This document shows positions 1 through 11,816 of a stretch of 64,000 bases of DNA, in pieces. Location of the stretch: positions 1 through 64,000 of the forward strand of contig NZ_RCMB01000007.1 of the NCBI RefSeq assembly GCF_011319465.1, given 5' to 3'. Numbering within the stretch: the stretch's first letter is position 1; each line of letters begins with the position of its first letter. A program made the translations under genes and the position numbers. The DNA comes from Candidatus Nitrosotalea sp. TS (lineage in GTDB: Archaea; Thermoproteota; Nitrososphaeria; Nitrososphaerales; Nitrosopumilaceae). The notes below the pieces were generated by a model. The model was not told the DNA's origin, did no database searches, and saw nothing but the letters and a program-made list of their open reading frames with translations.

Positions 1-214
1 ATTAACTGACAAGTGTTTTACATTTCCTGACAAGCGTACATTTTGTACAGATGACAAATACAGTCTCAAGTTCTTTGTAAACCACCATCAACTCCAAGAC
101 ATTAGTAATTATGTCATAAAACAAAACTGATCGAGTCCTCATATCATACGGCAATGAGAACTCTACTCAGATATCTAACCAGTTAGCACAATTAGATTCT
201 TTCACGCTCGTACC

Positions 215-1036
215 TTAAGGTTCACTTAGAGCATCTTTTAGTACCTTAAATTCCTCAATTGTAATCTCGCCTTTAGCCAATCTGTTTTTTAGAATACCTA
301 GTGCATAATTTCCTCGAGTTTCATCCCCCTGTGTATAGCGATGTAGATTCAGAACTTGACAGTTCCAGATTTAGAAGCGTCTTACTTTTTTACGATACAA
401 GATAAATCCTACTATACCTGCTCCAGCAAATAGCCATAACAGGATAAAGAATATTTTTAAAATCATAACTGGGTTGAGATGGTTCTGAATCCGAGAATGC
501 AGGATTGATTTTGGTCAAGGCCATAGTGTCGTTAACAGATATGCTTTCACGCAATGCCAATTCATGTTGATTAAAAGTCTGCGATATTGGGTTACTTTCA
601 TTAGGATTCTGGGAGAATTGTGTGTTGTTTTGAGTTACAGGAGTTTGATGGACTATTGGCGAGCCATTAGGAGAGAAATCAAAAAGTATAGGTCTTTTTA
701 CCAGATTCGTCACCAACAAATGCTGTTGCATCATATGTTCCTGCAAGTGAGAACTGGGTCGTGATCGTCTGTGTTGATAGTTATCTGAAAACTTCCATCA
801 GGTTTAGAGACAGTACCAGTAATCAAGACGAGTTTACCATTAGGATCATGTATTACAAGATTTACTGCTTTTTGTGAGTCTGTTGCATCTACAGTACCTG
901 TAAAATACACATTCATATCTATCAGCATATAATGTCCTATCAGTTTGTAATGATATTACTTCAGCATATGCTGGAATAACAGTCAATGAGAATAGACCTA
1001 ACGTATCAATAACAACACTATATGCCGCATCATCAT
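215..1036 (-). CDS. Exported, membrane-anchored protein with C-terminal SHOCT domain (frame-broken)
   Basis: The protein must be read in pieces from several frames. The start near 1028-1036 leads into a signal-peptide-like stretch ending IPAYAEV. A beta-rich body follows, with FTGTVDATDSQKAV, then LAGTYDATAFVGDESGKK, then FDFSPNGSPIV. A transmembrane helix (IFFILLWLFAGAGIVGFIL) with a basic RKKVRR tail lies at about 371-470. The last part, 215-335, encodes a SHOCT-like helix pair (ALGILKNRLAKGEITIEEF). At least four frame changes are needed, near 910, 755, 695 and 480, and probably another near 340-370 to join the SHOCT part. The order of secretion signal, extracellular domain, helix and short C-terminal domain is common in thaumarchaeal surface proteins. 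No precise function is assigned. If the TAA at 371-373 is real, the SHOCT segment would be a separate remnant. Confidence 0.6.
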
Positions 1037-1274
1037 CCTTCCAATAACAAAAATTATTAAAAATAGGTAGAATTGTGAAGAAGTGTTAATTAAATTAGAA
1101 ATAATTGACCAATTTAGTACAAGTCAAAAAGTACCCTCTTGTAAACAAATTCTAGGTAGTTTGTTCACCTCAGTAAAGCTATAGATTTAGTGACTTTTGC
1201 AATATAGTTTGAAAATAGAAATGTGGTTAATTCAATTACAGTCTTTATACCTAGGCACCAAGTGATATAAGAAA

Positions 1275-2712
1275 ATGATACGTAAATTTAGTTCAAGATC
1301 ACCACGTAAAACAAAGATCCTAATACTTGGAGGAGGTTTTGCAGGCAGCAATGTGTTGCGAGAGATTCAGAACAAATTTGGCAATAACGCAGAAATAACT
1401 TTGATCAGTCAAGATAATTTTTTCCTCTTCACACCAATGCTGCCCGAAATTTCTTCTGGCATGCTCCATCCAAGCGACATCTCAACTCCAATCAGAACTT
1501 TTTGTAAGACAGCAACCTTTTGCCACGCAAGAATTCTTTCAATTGATCTAGAAAATAAAGCAGTATCAGTAATCAGAATATTTGACCAGAAAGAAACTAT
1601 GCTTGAGTATGATTATCTAATTCTTGCAATGGGAAGCAAAGATAACTTTTTTGGAAATGTGAAACATTGAAGAATTCGCGTTTACAATCAAGACATTAGA
1701 AGACGCCATCGCAATTAGAAATCACATAATCAGTGTACTAGAATGTGCAGATCAGGAGAGAGACAAAATACTTCAGGAGCAATTACTGCGATTTGTTGTG
1801 GTAGGGAGGAGGATTTGCTGGAATAGAAATTGCGACAGAGATCAATCATTTCCTACATGATGCAGTAAGAAACTTTTACAAAAATATCGATTCAAAGAAT
1901 ATACGCGTAATAATAGTCTCAGCAAGAAATGGAATTCTGCCAGAGGTTGGAGAAGAACTTGGCGAGTTTGCGTTACAGTATGTACGAAAGTCAGGAATTG
2001 AGGTAATAACAAACACAAAAGCAGTTGATGCAGGAGAAGATCATGTCTTACTCAGCGATAACACAATTATACCATGTGCAACTTTGGTGTGGGCAGGAGG
2101 AGTCATAGTAGATCCCCTAATATCTTCACTCAAGTGTGAACATGGAGGCTCTGGCAGGGTAGTAGTTGACCAGCTATCTCAGACTCAAAGAATATCCCAA
2201 CATATTTGCGCTTGGAGATTGTGCACATTTGATAGATCCTCGCAATGACACTGTATATCCAACTACAGCGCAAATCGCAATAAGACAAGCAAAAATGGTA
2301 TCAGAAAACCTAGCAGCGGAAATAAAAGGTCACGAAGATGCAATGAAAATGTTCGATTATAAAAACAAAGGGAGTCATGGCCACAATTGGGAAATGTACC
2401 GGAGTAGCATTAATCAATGGAAGAAAAGTATACGGATTTCGTGCTTGGCTCTTGTGGAGATTATTTTATTGGTCGCACCTACCCACAAATGAGAAGAAGG
2501 TAAAAGTTGCCTTTGACTGGTTACTGCATTCCATATTTCGAGCAGATATCATGACGGTAGGATTCATCAAGAAAAAAACGCTAACAAGACTTGAACCCCC
2601 ATGTATTCCATATTGGAAAGAAGCCAGGAGGAATCTTCTGAAAACTTATCTTATCTATAAGGTAAAAGGCAAGTATTTTAAAAAGGATTTGAGTACAAGT
2701 ACAGAAATATGA
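1275..2712 (+). CDS. FAD-dependent pyridine nucleotide oxidoreductase, type II NADH dehydrogenase-like (frame-broken)
   Basis: This is a two-dinucleotide-fold flavoprotein of the NDH-2 family, expected to pass electrons from NAD(P)H to quinone at the inner face of the membrane. The N-terminal FAD site is ILGGGFAGSNVLREI. The second, NAD-binding glycine motif near 1800 reads VVVGGGFAGIEIATEI once one extra G is removed. The late FAD motif NIFALGDCAHL is at about 2200, followed by the typical YPTTAQIAIRQ. The C-terminal part contains aromatic-rich helices (GFRAWLLWRLFYWSHL) that would lie on the membrane. Frame breaks fall near 1665, 1810, 2165 and 2370. Length after joining, about 475 residues, suits the family. 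It could instead be a related sulfide:quinone-type enzyme, but I see no paired catalytic cysteines. Confidence 0.8.
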
Positions 2713-2863
2713 TGAGCATAGGATTTTGGTCCAGTAAACATCTTAACATGTTTTACAACATGACTGCTGAAACTGGATAAACTTTCAAAATGTCTGGTTA
2801 TGAATGATTTTCTTATTTAAAATGGCAAAGTACAAAACGTGCCACCGATTTTAAGAAATCAGA

Positions 2864-4134
2864 TTGAAAAATAAGTCGACATCAAAATTGTGGATTTTCA
2901 TTCCTTTCATGTCATTCATTATTTGCATTTTATTCATTTCACTATATCATTCCATATGCAAATGCACAATCCAACCAAAATGTAATTATTTCATCTGGTA
3001 CAACCAGCTCACCAATTCAGTTTGACAAAAAGGTGTTTTCTTGGACAGATCGTGTTAACATTACAGTATATGCACCAGATTTCAATTCTGATCCAAACCT
3101 GATTGACACCATAGGCGACACACAGGATGACAAGGTGAATGTCTGTACTACGGGACATTGTATACCATACAAACTAGTTGAAACAGGGGTCAATACAGGC
3201 ATTTTTTCTGGATACATTGATCTTACCGGCGACCCAAGTCAAAAAGGATCAGGAGGAATAGATGGGAAATGGTGAGAACCCATCAGGTATCATGTCTACA
3301 TGCAACTCCATCTGCGGTCCCACCGATGGCATGATTCCAAGCACAGGAAACGACGGAATATCAGTCTCGTTTGAATATTCTCGAGACCAGACAGTAACAG
3401 GCTCTGCACTTATTCGATGGCACATGGGAGAAATCCAGTGGTTACAATCAAACTATCCATCAAATGGCCAAGGAATACTACAAATTATTGACCCCGACAT
3501 GAGTTTGAATCCAGGCACAATAAGCAAGTTTGATACAAGTGTCTGGTCAGATTCTGATTCTGGAGGCACCAAGATCACCATGACCGAAACAAGTGCTGGA
3601 TCAGGCATTTTTCAAGGAACAGTAAACTTTGTCACGCAATACCCTTCTTCTGGAAACAGACTACATGTATCTGATGGAGATACTGTTACAGGAGAATATA
3701 TCGACAGGACGTTGCCTTCTCCATATTCTTCAACTGCATCAATCACAATTACTTTCAACCACTACAGTTGGCACAATTCTACCTCCACTAGAAAGAGTTC
3801 CTGTCAGCAATGCAAGAATGATTGATTCTACTGGAAAGACTCTTGACAAGGTAATGACCGGTCAACAGGTACAAATCGTATCAGATGTCACAAACAAAGT
3901 AAACAAAGATCAGTCATTTGCATATCTTGTGCAAATTCAAGACAGCAATGGAATCACGCTTTCCCTATCATGGATAACTGGTTCATTACTACCTGATCAA
4001 AACATGAGCTTGAGTCCAATCATGGATACCAAAAACATCTGGAACTTATACTGCTCAGATATTTGTGTGGCAAGGAGTAACAAATCCTGATGCATTATCT
4101 CCTACCATTGATACTACAGATTCCTGCATCATAG
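2864..4134 (+). CDS. Secreted thaumarchaeal surface protein (frame-broken)
   Basis: A TTG start at 2864 opens a signal peptide (MKNKSTSK followed by the hydrophobic run LWIFIPFMSFIICILFISLY). It ends in a signal peptidase-like site, PYANA before QSNQN, after one frame break near 2950. The body is beta-rich and repeats a module of the type 'FS.TDRVNITVYAPDFNSD', 'ETGVNTGIFSG', 'TETSAGSGIFQGTV', which looks like tandem immunoglobulin-like surface domains. Further breaks are near 3265 and 3775. The C-terminal IFVWQGVTNPDALSP followed by a TT-V-ending is characteristic of large extracellular thaumarchaeal proteins; the true stop is probably at 4132-4134 after one more indel, otherwise 4194. I recognise the family style but not a named function. 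Confidence 0.6.
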
Positions 4135-4352
4135 CACAGATTATAATTATTCTACATGTATACGTGTCAAATATTTTTAGGGTTTTAGAAACATAATAAA
4201 ATATTCGCTAACACACGTAAAATGAGGACAAGCTTGTTTAGATCGAAAACAACATAATTGATTATAACATATATCAGAGACAAATGCATGGAATATAACT
4301 TCAAATTTTTACATGTTCATGGGAAAAAAACGGTTTACCAGGTCATGAAATA

Positions 4353-5939
4353 ATGATAGATATGGAATCACATACACAATACAGTGCTGAGAAAACTAAG
4401 GAATATGAAAATTTTATTGAAAAAAATCTTGATGCACTAATGGAACGTTACAGTAGTGTCGAACAGAAATATCGAAGTTTGTATGACAATTCTCCTGATC
4501 TTTTACGCACAATAAATTTGGACGGAGTCATAATAGACTGCAATCAAACCTACGCAAAAAAATTGGGATATGCAAGAGGAGAAATTATCGGTGCATCCAT
4601 ATTTGAACATGTGACAGAAAATAGTTTAGATGCATTAAAAGAATCATTTAGGATTTGGAAGACAAATGGAAACGTTCTGGACAGAGAGATTTGGCTTAAA
4701 AGAAAAGACGATACTATTTTTCCTACATTACTTAGTGCCACTAACCTTTATGACACAGATGGGAAACTGATTGGAAGTAATACAACTATCAAAGATATTT
4801 CTGAAATTCACAATGCCCAAAAGCGACTGGTGGAGCATGAGAAGATTTTGCAAGAGCAATATGAACAGATTCGCACCTCAAATGAAATTCTATTGGAGAC
4901 AGAATTAAGATATAGGAGTCTTTACGAACATTCTCCCGACCTTTTGCGTACAATTGACACTAGATGGACGAATTTTAGATTGTAATAAGACTTATGCTAA
5001 AAAACTGGGTTATTCAAAAGAAGAAATCCTTGGAAAATCAATATTTTTCCATACTGCTGATCAGAAGTATCGCATGAAATGCAGGATGCTCTAAAAAAAT
5101 GGAGAGAGACAGGCATAATAATAAACCGAGAGATTTGGCTTAAAAGAAAAGACGATACTATTTTTCCTACATTACTTAGTGCCACTAACCTTTATGACAA
5201 AAATGGTGACCTCATCGAACGCATAGCAGCCCTAAGAGACATGACAGAAATGTACATTGCAAGAGAAGAAATAGAACAACAAAAAGTAAAGCGGATCAGC
5301 GACATGGGAGTACTTTCAGCTCGTATTGCGCATGACCTTAAGAATCCATTATCAGTTATTAAAAATAGCATAGAATTGATGAAGATGAGAACCAACAATC
5401 AAGATGATAAAACAAGAGTAGATCTTGAGAGAATAGAAAGAGCCACTGTTAGAATATCTCATCAAATAGAAGAGGTACTAGAATATGTTTGGCCTAAACC
5501 TTTGGATCTTCATGATAGTTCGTTGCTTGATATTTTGAATGTAGCCATATCAAAAATTAATTTACAACAGGTTGCAATAGATCTTCCAAAAACAGATACA
5601 AACGCAATCTGTGATGCATCCAAATTAGAGATAGTTTTTTCAAATTTGATAATGAATGCAGTTCAGGCTATGAATGGAATAGGGAATATAGACATAAGAA
5701 TAAAAAATGAAGAAAAAACAACAACTATTGAAATAGAAGATACTGGTCCTGGAATCCCACAAGACCTATTGCCAAAAATATTTGAACCATTATTTACAAC
5801 AAGACAGATAGGAACTGGTTTGGGACTGGTAAGTTGTAAGAGTATCATTGAAAAACATGGCGGCACAATAACATCGCAGACTCAAATAAACAAAGGTACA
5901 ACATTCATCATTGAATTACCAAAAATTTGCAACAACTAA
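4353..5939 (+). CDS. Two-PAS-domain sensor histidine kinase (frame-broken)
   Basis: A soluble sensor kinase with no transmembrane segment. A short coiled N-terminus precedes two PAS domains: the first from RSLYDNSPDLLRTI, the second from RSLYEHSPDLLRTI. The histidine kinase core follows. The H-box is RIAHDLKNPLSVI (His in the first third of the core), the N-box NLIMNAVQAM, the G1 box EDTGPGIP, the F-box FEPLFTT and the G2 box GTGLGLVSC, so the ATPase domain is complete. Frame breaks lie near 4965 and 5065, both in the second PAS domain. No response regulator gene is adjacent, so it probably acts on an unlinked partner. The two PAS domains share an exactly identical 72-base stretch, listed separately. 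Confidence 0.85.
4684..4755 (+). repeat. Copy 1 of an exact 72-base direct repeat inside the PAS kinase gene
   Basis: This stretch is base-for-base identical to 5128-5199. It encodes the PAS segment REIWLKRKDDTIFPTLLSAT and a few following residues. The sequence on both sides has diverged between the two PAS domains. Confidence 0.9.
5128..5199 (+). repeat. Copy 2 of an exact 72-base direct repeat inside the PAS kinase gene
   Basis: Identical to 4684-4755, 444 bases upstream. Lack of even synonymous differences suggests recent duplication or gene conversion limited to this part of the PAS domain. Confidence 0.9.
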
Positions 5940-6033
5940 AGATTTCGGCTAGTTCAAGAAATTCAGTAAAAATCAACTTACTAATTCTTGAGAAGGCTAA
6001 AATTATACTATCGTATGAGAGTATTGTTATCTA

Positions 6034-7712
6034 ATGGAAATATCAAGCCGAAATGTAGTTGAAGGTCCTTCAAGAGCTCCTCACAGAGCCATGTACAAGG
6101 CCACTGGATTAACAGATAGTGATCTTGAAAAACCATTTGTAGGCGTATCGCATACAGGCAATGAAGCCACTCCGTGCAACATTCACCTTGGCAGATTAGC
6201 TCTACATGCAAAGGCAGGAGTTCAAGAATCCGGTGGAACTCCCCGAGAGTTTTCTACAATCGCAGTGAGTGATGGAATAGCCATGGGTCACGAAGGTATG
6301 AAATCATCTCGCTGGTCAGTAGAGAAGTCATAGCTGATTCTATCGAATTAATGGTCAGAGCACATCAATATGACGGCCTTGTGGGAATAGCAGGCTGCGA
6401 TAAGAGCTTGCCAGGTTCAATGATGGCAATGGCACGATTAAACATCCCATCAGTTTTCGTTTATGGCGGAACCATAATGCCAGGGATGTATGAAGGAAAA
6501 CAGGTTACTATTCAAGATGTGTACGAAGCAGTGGGAGCATATGATGCAGGTCAGTTAACTCTTGAGGCACTCAAGAATTTGGAAAATGTCGCTTGTCCAA
6601 ATGCTGGTTCTTGCGGAGGCATGTATACAGCAAATACCATGGCATCAATCAGCGAAGCCATAGGACTTGCATTACCAGGAAGTGCATCTCCTCCTGCAGA
6701 AGATCCCAGAAGGGAAAAATTTGTTTATCAGAGCGGTAAAGCAGTGATGAATTTACTCGAAAACGGGATAAGACCAAAAGATATTCTCACCTACGAGGCA
6801 TTTGAAAACGCAATAACTATTGCAAATGCCATAGGCGGCTCTACAAATGCAGTGTTGCATCTTCTGGCGTTATCTAGAGAAATTGGCGTAAACCTGACTC
6901 TTGAAGATTTTGAAAAAGTAAGAAAACGAACACCGCATATTGCAGACATGAGACCAGGAGGATTTTACGTTATGTTAGATCTTGACAAAATAGGTGGCAT
7001 ACCACTAGTAATGAAGAATTTGCAGAAAAAAAACCTTTTAAATGAAAACACGTTAACTGTGACAGGAAAGACCTTAAAACAGAATTTGGATTCAATGCAA
7101 CTCTCGTTTGGCGAGAATCAAAAAGTTCTCAAGTCCATAGAAACACCAATTCACGATGTGGGGACTCTAACAATATTAAGAGGAACTCTTGCTCCAGAAG
7201 GCGCAGTTGTAAAAGTAGCTGGAATGCATACAACAGAATTCAAAGGCAAAGCTAGAGTATTTGATAGAGAAGAAGACGCATTTGACGCAATATCAAAACG
7301 CGAGATTAAAGAAAACGATGTAGTAGTAATTAGATATGAAGGTCCAAAGGGTGGTCCGGGCATGCGAGAGATGCTCGGGGTCACAGCAGCTCTAGTTGGA
7401 CAAAAGTTAGGCGAAAAGGTAGCTCTTGTCACAGATGGAAGATTCTCAGGTGCCACACGCGGTTTAATGATAGGACATGTTTCGCCAGAAGCGGCAGTAG
7501 GTGGAACGATCGCACTAGTAAACGACGGCGACGAAATTAGAATAAATATAGAAAAAAATAGTATCGACCTAATGGTGCCTGAAACTGATCTTGTTGAAAG
7601 AAGAAAACGGTGGAGCCCAAGAAAGCCAAATTACGAAAAAGGCGCATTAGCAAAATTTGCCTCGCTTGTCACTTCTGCATCTGAAGGAGCAATAACAAAG
7701 CCCAAGTGGTAG
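6034..7712 (+). CDS. ilvD: Dihydroxy-acid dehydratase (frame-broken)
   Basis: Catalyses dehydration of 2,3-dihydroxy acids to 2-keto acids in valine, isoleucine and leucine synthesis, using an iron-sulfur cluster. The cluster cysteines are visible in [16 protein letters not shown] and [17 protein letters not shown]. Other family signatures are [14 protein letters not shown] and the C-terminal [12 protein letters not shown] with [11 protein letters not shown]. The ATG at 6034 is about 29 bases downstream of an attatac element, so the mRNA is probably nearly leaderless. One frame break occurs at about 6315 (EGMKSS to [11 protein letters not shown]). Joined length of about 559 residues matches the family. 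It stands apart from the ilvB-leuB operon at 28.7 kb; ilvC and leuCD are not in this window. Confidence 0.95.
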
Positions 7713-7728
7713 CCTTAGAATCTGATTT

Positions 7729-7947
7729 TCAGTCATCTTTTGGAAGATGGTATTGGCAGAAGAATCTCATTTTTTGTCCCACCTGTTTTGCAGTTACAGA
7801 GGTGCCTTCCTCCAAGCCCTTATCACAAATGGTGCATGTTGCTTCTTTTACAGTTGATTTTACTGACGCTCTTCTTTTAGAGAAATACAAGTCTTGGAAG
7901 AGCAAGGTTTTACGCCCATCTACGTGCGGAACTAGTATCTGAGACAT
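7729..7947 (-). CDS. Small zinc-binding protein
   Basis: 72 residues. Four likely metal ligands form a C-x2-C (CTIC, around residue 40) and a C-x2-H (FFCQYH, near the C-terminus) pair, with a Lys/Arg-rich N-terminal half. It is transcribed divergently from trpE, and a TATA-like element lies about 25 bases upstream of the ATG, which supports a leaderless start at 7947. The tail is convergent with ilvD with a 16-base gap. I recognise it as a conserved-looking small thaumarchaeal protein but cannot name a function; a nucleic acid or protein contact role is possible. Confidence 0.65.
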   Translation of the reverse strand: MSQILVPHVDGRKTLLFQDLYFSKRRASVKSTVKEATCTICDKGLEEGTSVTAKQVGQKMRFFCQYHLPKDD

Positions 7948-7965
7948 GCATTATAGATCGTCTCG

Positions 7966-7977
7966 ATCGCATATAAA
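7966..7977 (-). promoter_or_regulatory. TATA box for the small zinc protein
   Basis: The minus strand reads cctttatatgcg here, centred about 25 bases from the ATG at 7947, the usual archaeal TATA spacing for leaderless mRNAs. Confidence 0.5.
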
Positions 7978-8018
7978 GGTACCGTACCATACCGTAATTA
8001 TTCGTTAAAATGACTTAA

Positions 8019-8029
8019 TTTTAAATATA
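8019..8029 (+). promoter_or_regulatory. TATA box for the trp operon
   Basis: The element tttaaatata is centred about 26-30 bases before the trpE start. Together with the opposite TATA box near 7970 it forms a compact divergent promoter region. Confidence 0.55.
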
Positions 8030-8054
8030 GTCAAAAACTGGAGGGTCTGTATGG

Positions 8055-9413
8055 GTGGCCACATTTGGGCATTCAAACCTTAAGATAGTACCCCTAGATT
8101 ATTCTGGCTCCCAATTTGATCTGTATAATAAAATTTCAAGAAAATTTCGATTATTCTTTCCTCTTTGAATCATTAACTGGACCAGAAGAACTTGCAGAAA
8201 CTTCAATCATGGGATTTGACCCTCCAATTGTAGCAAAGTGTTTTGCAGATAGAGTGATACTACATTACAAAAACGGCACGTCAACTGTGATTGAAACAAA
8301 AGATCCGTTATCTGAAATCAAAAAACTCCTCTATCAAGTTTCTGATCAGAAATACCGATACGTTGGAGGCGCAGTGGGTGCTATTCAATTATGATGCAAT
8401 ACGATTGTGGGAAAAAATTCCAAATTCGCATGACGAAAATAGCTCGCCCATAATGGAATTTGGAATATACAATGATGGAATTCTCTATGATAACAAACAA
8501 AAAAAGTCATTTTATTTCTATTATGATACAAATAGAATAAACAGCCTAGATTACGACAATACTGACTTTGATACATTTTCTTTATCTGAGATCAAAGAAA
8601 ATATGGATAAAGAGTATTTTGAGAAAATGGTAAAGAAAGCAAAACAGTACATACATGATGGTGACATTTTTCAAGTTGTACTTTCAAAAAAATTCAATTT
8701 CAATGCAAGTGGGGATCTTCTAAGAGTCTACAAATCACTCAGACAAATCAATCCTTCACCATATCTTTACCACATAAAGCTGGGCAATAGAACAATGATA
8801 GGTTCAAGTCCAGAGATGTTGTTACGTGTAACTGGAAACACCGTTGAAACATTTCCCATAGCTGGAACAAGACCTATTACAAATGATGAAAAGAAAAACG
8901 AATTCATGAAAGAGGAATTATTACATGGATGAAAAAGAATTGGCTGAACACACCATGTTAGTAGACCTAGGGCGTAATGATATTGGACGAGTTTGTAGGT
9001 ATGGTTCTGTGTATGTCAAAGAGTTGATGGCAGTGAAGAGATTCAGCCACGTACAGCACATCGTGACTCATGTAGTAGGCACGCTTGACAAAAAATACGA
9101 TGTGTTTGACGCTATCAAGGCAGTATTTCCAGCAGGAACCGTATCTGGCGCTCCCAAAATTCGCGCCATGGAAATAATAGATGAATTAGAACCAGATGCA
9201 AGAGGACCTTACGCTGGAGCAGTAGGATACTTTTCTTTTAATGGATGCTGTGATTTTGCAATTGCAATAAGAACAATTTTCATAGATGGAGAACAAGGAT
9301 TTGTGCAGACAGGAGCAGGGATTGTTTCAGATTCAGTGGCGGAAAACGAATGGATGGAAACTCAACACAAAGCAAATGCCATGATATCAGCATTGAAGGA
9401 GGCGACTAAATGA
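8055..9413 (+). CDS. trpE: Anthranilate synthase component I (frame-broken)
   Basis: Converts chorismate to anthranilate with TrpG, the first step of tryptophan synthesis. Chorismate-binding signatures: [51 protein letters not shown] and [11 protein letters not shown]. The N-terminus [12 protein letters not shown] joins to [20 protein letters not shown] after removing one T near 8144. Other breaks are near 8370 and 8920. I chose GTG at 8055, which gives [16 protein letters not shown] in frame and has ggaggg at 8040-8045. An ATG at 8051 is in another frame and stops after ten codons, but could be the true start if a further indel is present. The 3' end overlaps trpG by ATGA. Confidence 0.93.
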
Positions 9414-9999
9414 AATTTTTAATTATTGATAATTATGATTCGTTTGTGTACAACATAGCCCAACTATTAGGTGAGTTAGGGGTCAATTCAGATGTAATTA
9501 GGAAATGACAGGATAACATTAGATGAAATTAAAAAAGGAAATTATGATGCCATAATTATCTCGCCTGGACCAGGAACACCTGAAGATGAAAAATATTTTG
9601 GCATTTGTACCAAGAGTGATAAAAGAACTAGGCCCCACAAAACCAATTCTTGGAGTTTGTCTAGGTCATCAAGGGATAATACACGCATTTGGAGGCAAGG
9701 TAGTAAATGCTGGAAATGTCAGACATGGAAAAACTAGCTCGGTCAAACATTATGAATCACCATTATTTGAAGGAGTTCAGAATCCATTTAGAGCTACAAG
9801 ATACCATTCCCTAGTTGGAGACAAGACAGTAATCCCAGACGAACTTAAAGTGACGGCAATTGCACAAGATGACACTGAGATAATGGCCATAAGTCACAAG
9901 AAATACCTCATAGAAGGAGTTCAATTCCATCCTGAATCCATCATGACAGGCGAAGGCAAGAAGATCCTAAGTAATTTCATAAAGTTGATTAAAAAATGA
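9410..9999 (+). CDS. trpG: Anthranilate synthase glutamine amidotransferase subunit (frame-broken)
   Basis: Class I glutamine amidotransferase that delivers ammonia to TrpE. It begins [20 protein letters not shown], contains [10 protein letters not shown], the catalytic cysteine in GVCLGHQ, and the catalytic His-Glu in [11 protein letters not shown]. Breaks are near 9505 and 9600. ATG overlaps the trpE stop (ATGA), and its own stop overlaps trpD the same way, so the three are translationally coupled. Because no separate pabA is visible here, it may also serve aminodeoxychorismate synthase. Confidence 0.92.
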
Positions 10000-11043
10000 T
10001 TTTAGAAACAACAATAAAACTTTCAGATAGTAAAGATCTCAGCTATGACGAAATGCGGGACACCATGAATGAGATACTGATGGGTAAGACATCGATTCAA
10101 GATACAACAAATTTTCTCAAGAACCTTACTATAAAAGGCGAATCCAATGATGAGCTTTTAGCAATGCTTGACACGATGCAAAAGCACGCAATACACATAG
10201 AACCAAAATGCAATGGAAGAATAATTGATGTATGTGGTACAGGCGGTGACAAATTGAGCACGTTTAATGTCTCAACGACTGCGTCATTTGTTATTGCTGC
10301 AGGCGGTGGAAAGGTAGCAAAGCATGGAAACCGATCAACTTCAGGCATAAGCGGCAGTGCTGACATATTCGAATACTTCGGATATGATTTGAACATGGAA
10401 CCAAACAAGATCAAAAACATAATTGAGAGATTCAACATTGGATTTATGTTTGCACAGAAATTTCATCCAGCTATGAAAAATGTTGCAGAAGCAAGAAAGA
10501 TTCTAGGAACAAGAACTGCTTTTAATTTACTTGGGCCCTTGAGCAATCCTGCACAGGTCAAAAATCAGCTAGTCGGCGTATTCGCACCTGTCTACCTGCA
10601 ACGAATCATAACGCTACTACAGTCACGCGGTGCAGAGAATGTAATGACAGTGATTTCGGATGACGGATTAGATGAATTATCTATCACTTCAAAAAATTAC
10701 ATTCATCATTTAAAAAATAACGAAGTTCATAATTTTGTGCTAGAACCTTCAGAAATGGGGTTGACAAAAGCTAGTCTCAGCGACATTCAGATACATACCA
10801 AAGATGAAGCAATCAGATCATTTGTTTCAGTTTTAAACGGCACTGGAAAAAAATCAATGATAGAAGTCACAGCATTGAATGCTGCAGCTGGATTTGATGG
10901 TATGCGGCATTTCAGATAAATTCGATGAGGCATTAGAAATTGCATTAGATACAATACATAGTGGAAAAGCATTTGATCTCTTTAGAAATTTTATCAAATA
11001 TTGTGGCGATATTAGCAAATTGGAGGAGTTTGAGAACAATTGA
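9996..11043 (+). CDS. trpD: Anthranilate phosphoribosyltransferase (frame-broken)
   Basis: Transfers phosphoribose from PRPP to anthranilate. The PRPP-binding loop VCGTGGDKLSTFNVST and the anthranilate site KHGNRSTSGISGSADIFE are intact, as are GPLSNPA and the C-terminal dimer-proximal region. One break near 10895 separates the main part from the last 45 residues (ALEIALDTIHSGKA). The stop TGA overlaps the TTG start of trpC. Joined length is normal for the family. Confidence 0.93.
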
Positions 11044-11816
11044 AAGACATGCTAGAGAAACTTGTAGAAAACTCACAGAAGGCAATCAACGATGAAGTTT
11101 ACAACATAGAGCACAGACTAGTAAAATCTGATAAGAATATCATAGATGAGATTAGAAAAAATGCACATGCATCACTCATAACCGAAGTAAAATTTTCATC
11201 ACCATCACTTGGGAACATACGACCAGTTTCAGATCCTGTAATAATTGCAAAAACAATGATAGCGGGTGGTGCCATGGGACTTTCTGTTTTAACCCAACCT
11301 TATCTCTTTCACGGATCCCCACAATATTTTGCTAAAATCCGTCAACATGTTAGTGCTCCCCTGTTGATGAAAGACATAGTAGTAGACAAAGTGCAGATTG
11401 ATGCGGCAGAGAGATTAGGTGCCGATATTGTTCTTTTAATCCAGTCAGTTTTTGACAAAAAGTTTGCAAGAGAAATAGACGAGTTTGTGGATTATGCACA
11501 CAAAAAGAATCTTCTTGTACTAATAGAATCCCATACAAAAAATGAATTTCTAGATTCTGCTAGAACACATGCAGATTTGCTTGGAATAAACAATAGAAAT
11601 CTAGACACATTGGAAATAGATCTAAAGACAACAGAGTCAATTCTCAAAGACCATCGAAGTGACGACAGAATAATCATATCTGAGAGCGGCATAGAAACCC
11701 CTCATGACATCAGATTTCTTAGTAAGCATGGCGCCAATGCCTTTCTTGTTGGTAGTAGTATCATGAAGAGTAAAGATATCAAGGGATTAGTTTCAAGTTT
11801 GGTGTTAGCAATATGA
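11040..11816 (+). CDS. trpC: Indole-3-glycerol phosphate synthase
   Basis: A TIM-barrel enzyme that closes the indole ring. Catalytic lysines sit in [15 protein letters not shown] and [13 protein letters not shown]; the phosphate site is [14 protein letters not shown] and [12 protein letters not shown]. At 258 residues it is the single-domain archaeal type, not fused to TrpF. The start is TTG at 11040 overlapping the trpD stop; ATG at 11049 is an alternative. Its stop overlaps the trpB ATG. No trpF lies between trpC and trpB or elsewhere in the window. Confidence 0.95.
   Translation: MKDMLEKLVENSQKAINDEVYNIEHRLVKSDKNIIDEIRKNAHASLITEVKFSSPSLGNIRPVSDPVIIAKTMIAGGAMGLSVLTQPYLFHGSPQYFAKIRQHVSAPLLMKDIVVDKVQIDAAERLGADIVLLIQSVFDKKFAREIDEFVDYAHKKNLLVLIESHTKNEFLDSARTHADLLGINNRNLDTLEIDLKTTESILKDHRSDDRIIISESGIETPHDIRFLSKHGANAFLVGSSIMKSKDIKGLVSSLVLAI

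Noticed and set aside
1-214. Repeated ctgacaag and tgtaca elements at the left edge, possible repeat or mobile element end
   Set aside because: Only two short imperfect copies, no inverted ends and no transposase-like ORF.
4960-5080. Frame changes in the second PAS domain as possible programmed frameshifting
   Set aside because: No slippery site with a downstream structure, and the same kind of break occurs in dozens of unrelated genes in the window.
8051-8083. Ten-codon ORF with one Trp codon overlapping the trpE start, possible Trp leader
   Set aside because: Only a single Trp codon, it overlaps trpE itself, and local indel errors make the frame unsafe. It could even be the mis-framed true start of trpE.
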